Assembly: GCA_013146195.2 (NCBI GenBank)
Contig: CM028382.1
Coordinates: 3,754,434-3,818,433, forward strand
DNA: 64,000 nucleotides
Source of the DNA: Codonopsis lanceolata
Taxonomy: Eukaryota; Streptophyta; Magnoliopsida; Asterales; Campanulaceae
Direction of reading: 5' to 3'
This document shows positions 12,580 through 21,301 of the stretch, one piece after another (position 1 is the first letter of the stretch; every line of letters begins with the position of its first letter). The notes below the pieces were generated by a model. That model had not been told where the DNA came from and made no database searches. It saw only the letters and a program-made list of their open reading frames with translations. A program made the translations under genes and the position numbers.

Positions 12580-13985
12580 TACCGTTAACTATTATTTTTG
12601 TTTTGTAAATTATTTTGATTTTCATAACTTCCATTATATATTTTTGTTTTATTGACTTCGTAACTATTATTTTTGTTTTATTTTTAAGAATTAGTTTTAC
12701 TGAAAAATTTTGTTCCGTAATTTTTTTTTTATTTTTCTAACCCCAATTTAAATTATTTTGTTTTATTGACTCTGTAACTGCTATTTTTGTTCAATCAAAT
12801 ATTTTTATTTTACTAAAATATTTTTGTTTTTGATGCGTACAAAATCTTCTAGACGCACTGGACTTGTCCAACTGGATACCTGACTTTCAACGTATCCTAT
12901 AATCTTCAAGGCCCAACTCTGCAATTAAACCAAGAAACTGTGAACTAGGCAGGGGCACTCCCTGCAAAAGCCCTCCGGCGTGAGAATTAGCACAAGTATG
13001 CAAGAGAGTATAAAATTCGGCAGAGTTTAGGCTAGCTAGTCAAAATCACGTACCTCCCTCCTCCATTTTTAGGGGCTTTTATAGTTGACGGAGAGAATAA
13101 CCGATCATAATTGCCCACTAACATTCATGGCATTGATGGCGGACATATTAACTGCCCCATTAACTGTCCCATTAACCACAACGGTCAAATGGAGAATTAT
13201 CCGGACATAACCGTCCTCAACTAACAATAACTCTTAAATGAACGAGCATAACACATCATGCTCGCTGGTCAAGCCCCCAGCTCGCTTTCACCACTTGCTC
13301 GCTAAAGGTTGAAAACACCTGCTCGTGGTATGCAAAACCATTTAACTACTCCCTTGTACCTTTGATCTTAAAATGTTCGTGCACTGCCTGTGAATGATGG
13401 TCACATGCCGTACACATGACCCATGTTTTGGGCCTATTGGGCCGGACAGCTCAGTTTTACATAACTATTTTTAAGAATTTGTTTTAAACTTTTGTTCAGT
13501 AAATTATTTTTATAATTTTACTAATCTTAGTTTAAATTATTTTTCTTTTATTGACTCCGTAACTATTATTTTTGTTCCATCAAATATTTTTATTTAACTA
13601 ATGTATTTTTATTTTACATAGCTATTTTTAAGAATTTGTTTTAAATTTTCTTTCCATAAATTATTTTTATTATTTTAGTAACCTCAGGTTAAATTGTTTT
13701 TGTTTTTCTTGACTATGTAACTATTATTTTTGTTCCATCAAATATTTTTATTTTACTAATGTATTTTTGTTTTACATATATATTTTTAAGAATATGTTTT
13801 AAACTTTTGTTCCGTAAATTATTTTATTTTACTAACCTTCGCATTAAATTATTTTTGTTTTGTTGATTCTGTAACTTTTATTTTTATAGTGGCTTGTTCC
13901 ATAAATTATTTTTATTTTACTAACCTCTTATATTTTTGTTTTCTTAACTCTGGAACTATTATTTTTATTTTAGTTACAATTTTTT
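12580..13985. repeat. AT-rich tandem repeat, period about 155 bp
   Basis: The block TTGACTCCGTAACTATTATT recurs near 12,651, 12,768, 13,551, 13,709 and 13,863. Between copies the same order is seen: GTTCCATCAAATATTTT, then TTTTAAGAATTTGTTTTAAA, then TTACTAACCTCAG. The last three copies are 154-158 bases apart. The 12,768-to-13,551 interval becomes about 155 once the nested solo LTR is removed. Copies are diverged, indicating an old array. Confidence 0.75.
12831..13453 (-). mobile_element. Solo LTR with perfect 5-bp target duplication
   Basis: TGATGCGTAC...GACAGCTCA (TG..CA), 623 bp, flanked by GTTTT at 12,826-12,830 and 13,454-13,458. On the minus strand it carries a TATA box (CTATAAAAG, about 13,075-13,084), followed by CGCCGGAGGGCTTTTGCAGG in the leader. 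This is typical of plant LTR promoters and of the leader of large Gypsy-type LTRs. Joining the flanks restores TTTTTGTTTTACATA, which also occurs elsewhere in the host tandem repeat, so the borders are secure. No internal domain is present. Confidence 0.9.
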
Positions 13986-14184
13986 ATATTTAAAGAGAGA
14001 AAAATATTTAAACATAATTAAAAGAGAACAGATGGTGGTGATGAGAGAAAAAATAATTAAGGAGAAGATGGGTGGGAGAAAGAGAAATATAACCAGAGAA
14101 GATATGAGAAATAAAGAGTGAAATGTTAACTGAAAAGTTAATAATTCAAAAGTAAAATTTTAGAGGAAAAAATCTATCCTTGCC

Positions 14185-14197
14185 ATACACACACATA

Positions 14198-14247
<50 letters not shown>
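14185..14247. repeat. Compound (AC)(TG)(TA)n microsatellite
   Basis: A short AC run, a TG run and then a pure TA run, all contiguous. Confidence 0.95.
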
Positions 14248-14249
<2 letters not shown>

Positions 14250-14735
14250 TTTCTGATAATTAAATGATACATAATATAATAATTGATCATAGTCAATATA
14301 CCTGATGTCACATGTAATGAGTAAACTTCAAAAATTATGAAGATATTGTATGAATTATTATTATTTTTAAGTTGAAACATCTAAAAATCAAATAATATAA
14401 TTTTATAAAAAACAAAGAGAGTAATATTTAAGTTATGAATTACTCATTCCGTTCAAGATAAATGTTTCTCATTGACAAAGCACAGAAATCAAGAAACTCA
14501 ATTAGTGATGCGATGTAATTGTGTTGAGACGATAATATACCTCTATCTCGCATTAATTTTTTCTTGGTTTCCAGACGAAAGTAGATAGAATTAGCATTAA
14601 TTGAGACTCATTATTCTAAATAATTGATTTTCTAGGATATGACATGTTAATATTAAATGAAGATTTAAGGGTATATTTAGAAGAATAGTAGAGTATTTTT
14701 TTTTATTAAAAAATTGTTAGAAACATTAGTAAGGA

Positions 14736-14809
14736 CATCTCAAATTAAAGAATAGCTTATAAGTTTCAATCGCATCTCAAATTAAAGAATAGCTTATAAG
14801 TTTCAATCG
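14736..14809. repeat. Exact 37-bp tandem duplication
   Basis: Two adjacent identical copies (14,736-14,772 and 14,773-14,809), each starting CATCTCAAATTAAAG. The lack of differences implies a recent event or an assembly duplication. Confidence 0.95.
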
Positions 14810-14937
14810 CGAACATTTGTCTTCGTTAGATGTAACAAATAAACGGCTATTAATGGGCAGTCATATATGAGATTGAGCGCCCATTGAACCATTAGTAAAA
14901 GATTATTAAATAGAATTGCAATTAGTACAAAAGATTT

Positions 14938-15092
14938 GTGGTGGTGGTGGCCGGCTGGCTGTGGTGTCCGCCAGAGGTTGTCATCATCGGTGATGGTGAT
15001 GGTTGTCGGAGGTGATGGCGGTCCTTGGAGCTGTCATCGGTGGTGGTGGTGGACGGTGTCGCCGGTGGTGGTGGTGGCCACCGAAGGTTGTT
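14938..15092. repeat. GGT/GGTGAT trinucleotide-rich stretch
   Basis: Repeated GTGGTGGTGG and GTGATGGTGATGG runs. The Pro/His-rich frame on the minus strand is a by-product of the repeat. Confidence 0.8.
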
Positions 15093-15095
15093 TTA

Positions 15096-15443
15096 TTATT
15101 ATCCTCACATAGCCCCACCTGAATTAAATATTGAACGATTATATAAGCATTCATTTTCGAGCATACATACCCATTTTCGCCACTTGTGATAACACATGGG
15201 CCTATGCCCATCTATTTAATTGTGGTTAAATGGAGATAAATTACCACCTCTACGGCTTTACCCTCTCCTCTCCCTCTCCCCCACCAGGCTCCAGCTTGAG
15301 ATAGTAGCTGCAATTACAACGGATATCATGGCGGGGGTAGTGCGAAGTTGCTAACTGCTGTACGGCCAATTTCATTTATTTTCTAATTCTCTGAAAATGT
15401 TCATGTATCACATTGGGTTCGACACAGATCGTCGCTTGAGGTA
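15096..15443. other. Intergenic, nothing recognised
   Basis: Mixed-composition DNA with a pyrimidine-rich block (about 15,255-15,295). No open frame or element ends could be supported. Confidence 0.4.
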
Positions 15444-15448
15444 CTTAC

Positions 15449-15777
15449 TGTAATGTCAGTAGCCTGAGAGCCCAGTTCGCTACGTGTGTCAGTAGCCCGA
15501 GAGCCCAGTCCGCTACGTGTAGTCCATACACTGATCCACTGAGCACAGCCCAGTCCGCTACGTGTAGCTCATACACTTGTCAGTAGCCCGAGAGTCCAGT
15601 CCGCTACGTGTAGCCCATACACTGATCCACTGAGCACCCAACACCTTAGGTCATCAGACCCATCACAAACCGACCCAAAAATCTATGAATGATGTTAATA
15701 CTCAGTAGTAGTGCATGACTATATTTTAAATCATACATAAATCTCACATCTACCCAATGTGAGATTGGGGAGTTACA
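15449..15777 (-). mobile_element. TRIM-family solo LTR
   Basis: Starts TGTAATG and ends GTTACA, flanked by a perfect 5-bp duplication CTTAC (15,444-15,448 and 15,778-15,782). Its sequence matches the LTR of the tandem TRIM at 18.9-20.0 kb: CCCAGTCCGCTACGTGTAG, then GGTCATCAGACCCATCAC, then TCTCACATCTACCCAATGTG. It is longer (329 versus about 205-210 bp) because an internal block containing GTCAGTAGCCCGAGAG and CGCTACGTGTAG has been amplified several times near its left end. Confidence 0.88.
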
Positions 15778-15999
15778 CTTACTGTGGCCTAGGGATATTT
15801 ATTTCTATTTGAGTCGAACAAATGACATCCCGATAACTGGATCACTTCATATTTGTGGTCAAGCTACTGCCAACCCTTTTGGTTACCATGTTTATGTTTA
15901 TGACTTATGAGCTTTTTCCCAAAATATCTAATCCAAATTGAAATACAAATAAAATCATACTCTTTCAGAATTCGAAAATAGAGTATATATATTAGGGGT

Positions 16000-16640
16000 A
16001 TCGTCTGAACCACTGAATCAATTAACCAAATCGAATCGAATCAAGTGGTTCCGTTCAGTTTTGAAATCAGAGTTGTTCGGTTCAGTTTGTGATTTCTTAT
16101 GTCAAACCGAATCGAATCGAATCGAACCGAATCACCCTTATGTATATATATAATTCTTCATTTGTATTCGACAGCTATATATCACATAGTCTTGTATTCC
16201 TGTTCATTTTTCAATTTCCTCCATACCTTTAGATTGATATTTGATACAGCTCATAAGCTCAAATTGTTCAATAGTCAATACACAAAAAAACCTAAATCTA
16301 ATTATCGTTCAAAGTTGAAAGAACAATAAACATTCTAGCTTATTTGTTTTGTTTATTGGTGCTGTTTTATTCATCCAAATTGATTAATTTTTTAAAAAGT
16401 TTCTAGCATCTTTAATAATTTATTGGTGTTGCTTTTGGTTTATGACAACTTCCAAGTTCATTAATTAATTATTTTTTAAAACCATAAAACCGAACCAAAT
16501 CAAATCGAATCGAGTTGTTCGGTTCGGTTCAATTATGGACTTCACACGATTCAGTTCGGTTTGAAATTTTTTGAAACCGATAAGGGTGGTTTGATTTGTG
16601 GTTTTAACCCAAACCGAATTGAATCAACTACCTACAACAA
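16000..16640. mobile_element. Possible non-autonomous element with GGTTC/GAATC subterminal repeats
   Basis: Clusters of AATCGAATCGAATC and GGTTCGGTTCGG lie near both ends in largely opposite orientation, around an AT-rich core. Such repeats are typical of the subterminal regions of some plant non-autonomous elements. No terminal inverted repeat or target duplication could be fixed. Confidence 0.3.
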
Positions 16641-16789
16641 CTGAAAACAAAAAGAAAATCTAAAAGAAAAACATAATCGACAGCTGTTGTCATTGTTTGT
16701 CAGATAGAATTCTGATAATAGTAAAATTTTCTTGACAAACAAATTAAGAGTAGCTCGATCACTCGATCATGCTCATCCCAATTCAATAC

Positions 16790-17122
16790 TCAAGTGAACA
16801 TGGGAGGAAGACTGATGACGGCCTCTCTAACGCCGAAAAAACGCTTCCAAGAAGTCAATTGACTTACAACTTGTTTATGAACACCACCTTTGGCAGCAGA
16901 GACGCTTAAGAATAAGCACTTGTTCAACCTCTTCATTCTCCTCCCAATCTTAATCTTCAACTTACTCACTCTAACTTTCAACCAAGACGGTCTTCTCTTG
17001 GACGACGAATCCGCTCTCTCGAGTGTTTTGTATATCAAGAATTGCGCCCGCCGATGATTTGTCTCTTCGGGGTCTTCCATGTCCATCTTTGAATAAGCAT
17101 ATGCCTTACTCATGACAGCCAT
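16790..17122 (-). CDS. Small basic plant protein of unknown function, 110 aa
   Basis: A single-exon frame of 110 codons from an ATG at 17,120-17,122 to TGA at 16,790-16,792. The product is strongly basic in its middle (RRPSWLKVRVSKLKIKIGRRMKRLNK, residues about 44-68) and has no signal peptide or membrane segment. It ends ..SLPPMFT. I recall a family of short, uncharacterised plant proteins with this layout (RRAQFLIYKTL near the N-terminus, basic core, a KQVVSQLTSWKR-like helix, SLPP(M/L)FT C-terminus), but I cannot name it and give no function. Support for a real gene: a TATA box about 70 bases upstream, a pyrimidine-rich leader, AT-rich flanks and unbroken coding. It is flanked by MITEs on its upstream side, starting about 190 bases from the ATG, which could affect its promoter. 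Confidence 0.78.
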   Translation of the reverse strand: MAVMSKAYAYSKMDMEDPEETNHRRAQFLIYKTLERADSSSKRRPSWLKVRVSKLKIKIGRRMKRLNKCLFLSVSAAKGGVHKQVVSQLTSWKRFFGVREAVISLPPMFT

Positions 17123-17189
17123 TTGATCCTCTGGGTGGGTGTGTTTGAGAGATATAGAGAGAGATGAATATGGAGTGGGATGAAGGAAA

Positions 17190-17198
17190 TATTTATAG
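17190..17198 (-). promoter_or_regulatory. TATA box of the 110-aa gene
   Basis: CTATAAATA on the minus strand, about 68 bases upstream of the ATG, followed by a CT-rich leader (TCTCTCTATATCTCTC). Confidence 0.65.
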
Positions 17199-17308
17199 AG
17201 AAAAAGAATAAAGAGTGGGGATTGGTGACATTGAGGAAATTAGAATAGTAGCAGCCTAGCAGGGCATGTGCACCACTGTTATTATAAAAAATGATAGCGA
17301 GGTGCCGG

Positions 17309-17496
17309 GAGTCCAAATCATTCCAAAAATGTATTTTATCTTCTATTTCAATGTAAGATCCACAGTTAATTTGTCAATCAGTAATTGATTTTGTTTATAT
17401 AATTAATTTTGTTAATTTACTAATTGACAAGTTAACGATGGATCTAACATTGAAATAGAAGATGGAATACATTTTTAAAATAGAGGATCTGGACTC
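17309..17496. mobile_element. Foldback MITE (near-complete inverted repeat)
   Basis: The left half (GAGTCCAAATC, then AAAATGTATTTTATCTTCTA, then TTTCAATGTAAGATCCA) is matched by the reverse complement of the right half (GAGTCCAGATC, then AAAATGTATTCCATCTTCTA, then TTTCAATGTTAGATCCA). The whole 188-bp element can fold on itself. The target duplication is unclear. It lies just upstream of the promoter of the 110-aa gene. Confidence 0.82.
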
Positions 17497-17507
17497 GGGT
17501 AATGCTT

Positions 17508-17915
17508 GGGTCACTCTTATTTTATACTCCATCCGTTCCTAAATTATCGTCATCTTTTCTTTTTTCGTCCGTCCAAAATAATTATCTACTTTGAAACTTA
17601 CCTTTTTAGAACATCATTTTTACCATTTTACTCTTACTTTTTCACTTTACTTTAATTATGCGTCATATATACATGAGCTTTAAAAGAAACTACACATTAA
17701 ACCAATATAAATAATCAAGTCAATTGTTTTTTCTTAATCTGTGCGCCGGATCAACCAGGACAATAAATTAGGAACAGAGGGAGTATCAAAAATTAGATAC
17801 TTAATGACTTGACACATTCTTATTCGTCCGAGTGGTAAGATCCATAAAATGTACGACCAATAATAATATATCAAGTCATTGAATACTCAATTTTTGATAT
17901 AAAATAGGAGTGCCC
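17508..17915. mobile_element. Second foldback MITE, host of a Stowaway
   Basis: The left arm (GGGTCACTCTTATTTTATA, then after the Stowaway TCAAAAATTAGATACTTAAT and GACTTGA) pairs with the reverse complement of the right arm (GGGCACTCCTATTTTATA, then TCAAAAATTGAGTATTCAAT and GACTTGA). Without the nested Stowaway it is about 150 bp. The target duplication was not resolved. Confidence 0.7.
17527..17783. mobile_element. Stowaway-type MITE (Tc1/mariner)
   Basis: The terminal inverted repeats CTCCATCCGTTCCTAAAT (left) and CTCCCTCTGTTCCTAATT (right, other strand) are flanked by TA on both sides (17,525-17,526 and 17,784-17,785). Both the TIR and the TA duplication are diagnostic of Stowaway. 257 bp, non-coding. 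Confidence 0.9.
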
Positions 17916-18902
17916 TACCATTGTCCATTGGAAAAACAGATGTCACTGAGCTGGCCTACTCTGCATCATTTAGTGCAGACTTATCTATTTTTAGCAAATT
18001 AAGAAGGCCAGCAACATTAAGATAGAAAAATAAATAATCAACAAAAGGGTTAAATGTACCGGTGGTCCTTGTACTATCGACAAATCCAAATTTAGCTCAT
18101 CTACATTGTAAATGTACGTCAATGACCAAAGTTGAACTTTTTTGCACTTGTTATAAGCTATTTATCATCGTGATCTTGTTTTTGTCTCCATTTGTGCTAA
18201 TACAAATAAAATTATATCTAATAAAACGGGATATCTAGCAAAGGGGGAAAAAAATTCTGCCTAGTTACCATGGCAACAAATTTTGTTGCCACTGCAACCG
18301 AAGCCCATAAAAAACTGGAGAAAATTATTATTAGAGTGAGAGGCTTTAATTTTGTTTTATTAAAATTACAACTTCAGTATTGTAGATGAGTTAAACAATT
18401 TGAAGAGGAATTTCTTTATTTTCGAATGAACTTATGAAAGGTTTCTTTTTGAAATTTTAATTGATTGATGGTTGTTAGGATTCGATGAAAAATTATGGAT
18501 CCCTCATTGAATTTTCAGAATTTTTAGAGTGTATTTTTGTGTAATTTTGTTTTTGGATTTTCTTAAAAAATCATCGTTAAGATTTAGATCATAAAAGAAC
18601 AAAAAAAGTTCAATATCACCCATAGTTTTTTATTGGCCAAAATGTGAAAAAAAAAAAACCCTGAAGCATCCACCAAATCCCATAGTGTCTCCCAACTTAC
18701 GAAGTGTGTCTATGTTATACCTAATGTTGCCACTTGTCCCATGATGACCCCTCCCGTCACTGACAGTTAATGAGGAGACGTTAAATGATACGTGAGCCAA
18801 CATGTGCGGGACATTTTTATCATTTTTACATACCCTTAATTTAAGCAATTTGTGTTCATTATTCAGGGAGATCAAAATCAAAATTTCTTGTTTGTCTCTC
18901 TT
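17916..18902. other. AT-rich intergenic DNA
   Basis: No gene recognised. The GGTGGTCCTTGTACTATCG-type text near 18,060 is the kind often found at ends of non-autonomous plant elements, but no matching end was found. Confidence 0.4.
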
Positions 18903-19534
18903 TAGTAGTAACGCATGTCTACCTTATAAATCACACACAAGTCTCACATCTACCAGATGTGGGATTGAGGTATTACAATCTCCCTCACTTAAATCTTTGA
19001 CGTCCTCGTCAAGGCCGAATCGTACTCCGGGCGATGCAGGATTTAAAAGGTGGGTTGTATGGGGATCAAGAGGTGGCTCCCACCTTCTACGGTGTAGCAC
19101 TTTGACCTGCACAGCACTTTGTTCCCACATTTTCGGCCGGGACCCTCTCTGATACCATTTGTAGCGCTCCGATCTCGAAAGCCCGGTCTGTTACGTGTAG
19201 CCCACACACTGGCCCACTGAACGCGCAACACGTTGGGTCATCAGGCCCACCACAAGCCGACCCAAAAGTCCATGGATTATGTTGGTGCCCAGTAGTAGCG
19301 CATGACTACCTTATAAATCACACACAAGTCTCACATTTACCCGATATGGGATTGATGTATTACATTATCCCTCACTTAAATCATTGATGTCCTCGTCAAG
19401 GCCGAATCGTACCTCGGGCGATGCAGGATTCAAGAGGTGGCTTGTTCGGGGGTCAAGAGGTGGCTCCCACCTTCTACGGTGTAGCACTTTGCCTCGCACA
19501 ACACTTTGTTCCCATATTTTCGACCGGGACCCGC

Positions 19535-19546
19535 TCTGATACCATT
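19535..19546 (-). promoter_or_regulatory. TRIM primer-binding site (tRNA-iMet type)
   Basis: TGGTATCAGAGC on the minus strand, two bases from the LTR end. Equivalent sites lie at about 19,147-19,158 and 19,926-19,937. The first copy has an altered base (AGAGAG). Confidence 0.8.
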
Positions 19547-19756
19547 TGTAACGCTCCGATCTCGAAAGCCTGGTCCGCTACGTGTAGCCCACATACTGGC
19601 CCACTGAACACGCAGCACCTTGGGTCATCAGGCCGACCACAAGCCAACTCAACCCAAAAGTCCATGGATGATATTGGTGCCCAGTAGTAGCGCATAACTA
19701 CCTTATAAATCACACATAAGTCCCATATCTACCCAATGTGGGATTGAGGTATTACA
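19547..19756 (-). repeat. TRIM LTR (complete copy)
   Basis: TGTAACG...TATTACA on the plus strand. The neighbouring complete copy is 19,160-19,364. The two differ by scattered substitutions and a few small indels. Confidence 0.85.
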
Positions 19757-19986
19757 ATCTCCCTCACTTAAATCCTTGACGTCCTCGTCAAGGCCGAATC
19801 GCAACCTGGGCGATGCAGGATTCAAGAGGTGGTTCGTACGAGGTTCAAGAGGTGGCTCCCACTTTCTGCGGTGTAGCACTTTGACCCGCACAACACTTTG
19901 TTCCTACATTTTTGGCCGGGACCCGCTCTGATACCATTTGTAACGTCCTGAGCCCAAGAGTCTGGTCCACTACGTGTAGTCCACAC

Positions 19987-21233
19987 TGTTGATTCTTATG
20001 TTAAATTTATATCTGATCAGTACATTACATTAGTTTTATACTTCTGGCTAATCGGGGCAGATCGATTAGCGTGGCAACCGTGTATAGAACTTTGCCTTGT
20101 ATAGTTTTTGTAGGACTCTTTTCGTGTTCACTGAAGACCCTTTCTCGCCTTCACCGAAGACCGCTCAAAGCTTAAGATCGGTAGACCTCGTGTCCACTGA
20201 CCGCTTCTACGTGTCCTCTTCAAAGATAGCTAGCCGGATTAATTCAAACTTATTTCCATATATTATTTGAATTAATCCAAGTCATTCTCTCGACATGTCA
20301 AGCCGCCGAAAGCAACTTTCCGAAAAGCAGAAGACTTTTCGCCGCCCCGAATGAAAGCAAAGCTGCATCGCCCCTACTTTCTCGCTTCATCTCTCGATCC
20401 GACACCAAATCGCCCACCTTTTGAAGATCTCGTAAATGATTATCTCGCTCGATATCTCTGTGAAGACGAAATTCCTTGATCGACCCCATGCATTTAATGC
20501 ATTTATGAATAGAGTCGTTGAAGCCTTCGCCCTTCCAACGGATTCTTTTGAAGTGCACTCGCTTTAAATACGCCATTGAAGATCGGAACAAAGACAACCA
20601 TGTAATCAATCGAACACTTAAAGAATTGCTCAATCTATACAACTCCAAGTCTTTCACCAAGCATTCAATAGATCCTCAACAGATCTAGAAGTCCTCGTCA
20701 ACAACAAGAAGTCGCTTCTTCAACATTTATTGTTTTATTCTTCTTGTTGTTTACTTCCATTAACTATATTCGCATCTAATTAAATATCTTGTATTTACGA
20801 TATTTAATTCCATAGACCCAAACACAAGTCAATATTTTGTACACGATCCATTAGGGATATTCTTTGTAATTGATCTAAGTGGAAAACATAGTGCACAATT
20901 TAAATCCAAGGTTGATCGCCTTGGTGGTGGACGTAGCACTATTTACAAGTGTGAACCATCTCAAAATACTTGTGTTATTTCCTTCTCGCTTGTCTATTAC
21001 TTGAACCGCATAGTTTCCTTGTTCATTATATCCATTTCAGTAACTTAAGTAATCTGTAAAAGGTCTAGTAGTCCTTATCTGCAGCACTGAACAATTTTCT
21101 TGAAGGTCTTCCGCTACTTGAAACTCTTCATAAACTTCAAGTAACTTTCAAGGAACTTACTTAAAAGTTTTAAAGTGTTAATAAGCTATTCAACCCCCCT
21201 TCTAGCTTATTATTGTGCTCATTGGGACCCACA
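19987..21233 (+). repeat. 5' LTR of the Sirevirus-like element
   Basis: TGTTGATTCT...GGGACCCACA. A TATA-like CTTTAAATA lies at about 20,562-20,570. The sequence near the 3' end, TATTCAACCCCCCTTCTAGC, is shared with the related LTR at 2,134-3,413. It interrupts a TRIM LTR. Confidence 0.95.
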
Positions 21234-21235
21234 AT

Positions 21236-21248
21236 TGGTATCGAGCCA
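21236..21248 (+). promoter_or_regulatory. Primer-binding site
   Basis: TGGTATCGAGCCA, two bases after the LTR. It equals the usual initiator-tRNA-Met complement (TGGTATCAGAGCCA) minus one A, so priming by tRNA-iMet is likely in the family. Confidence 0.85.
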
Positions 21249-21301
21249 TACTCTTTGAAAACAAGTTTTTCCTAGATTAAACTCTTGAGAGATACGACAT
21301 A

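Larger units (their letters stand above)
13986..14935. other. AT-rich intergenic DNA
   Basis: No gene seen. It contains a CA/TG/TA microsatellite (14,185-14,247) and an exact 37-bp tandem duplication (14,736-14,809). The start at 14,445 (ACTCATTCCGTTC) resembles a MITE end but no partner end was fixed. Confidence 0.45.
18903..19986 (-). mobile_element. Tandem TRIM retrotransposon array
   Basis: Read on the minus strand, three internal domains alternate with four LTRs: partial LTR (19,939-19,986), internal (19,757-19,938), LTR (19,547-19,756), internal (19,365-19,546), LTR (19,160-19,364), internal (18,978-19,159), partial LTR (18,903-18,977). LTRs have the form TGTAATACC...GTTACA/GCTACA. Directly after each LTR comes a primer-binding site equal to TGGTATCAGAGC (tRNA-iMet type), and each internal domain ends in a purine-rich AAGTGAGGGAGA tract. 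Each internal domain is 182 bp and non-coding. This is a terminal-repeat retrotransposon in miniature, which must move in trans. It lacks the 5S rRNA-like sequence of Cassandra. The array is truncated at both ends, on the right by the Copia element. Confidence 0.85.

Noticed and set aside
14984..15211. His/Pro-rich frame (minus)
   Set aside because: By-product of the GGT-rich repeat, with no other gene signals.
18802..19891. Several overlapping frames of 62-116 codons on both strands
   Set aside because: They repeat with the TRIM units and lie across LTR, primer-binding site and internal domain, so they are not genes.
19147..19937. tRNA-Met gene fragments (GCTCTGATACCA)
   Set aside because: Only the 12-base complement of the tRNA 3' end is present, placed next to each LTR, so these are primer-binding sites.
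18903..19986. Cassandra TRIM carrying 5S rRNA sequence
   Set aside because: The LTRs show no 5S rRNA internal promoter block. Only the TRIM architecture matches.
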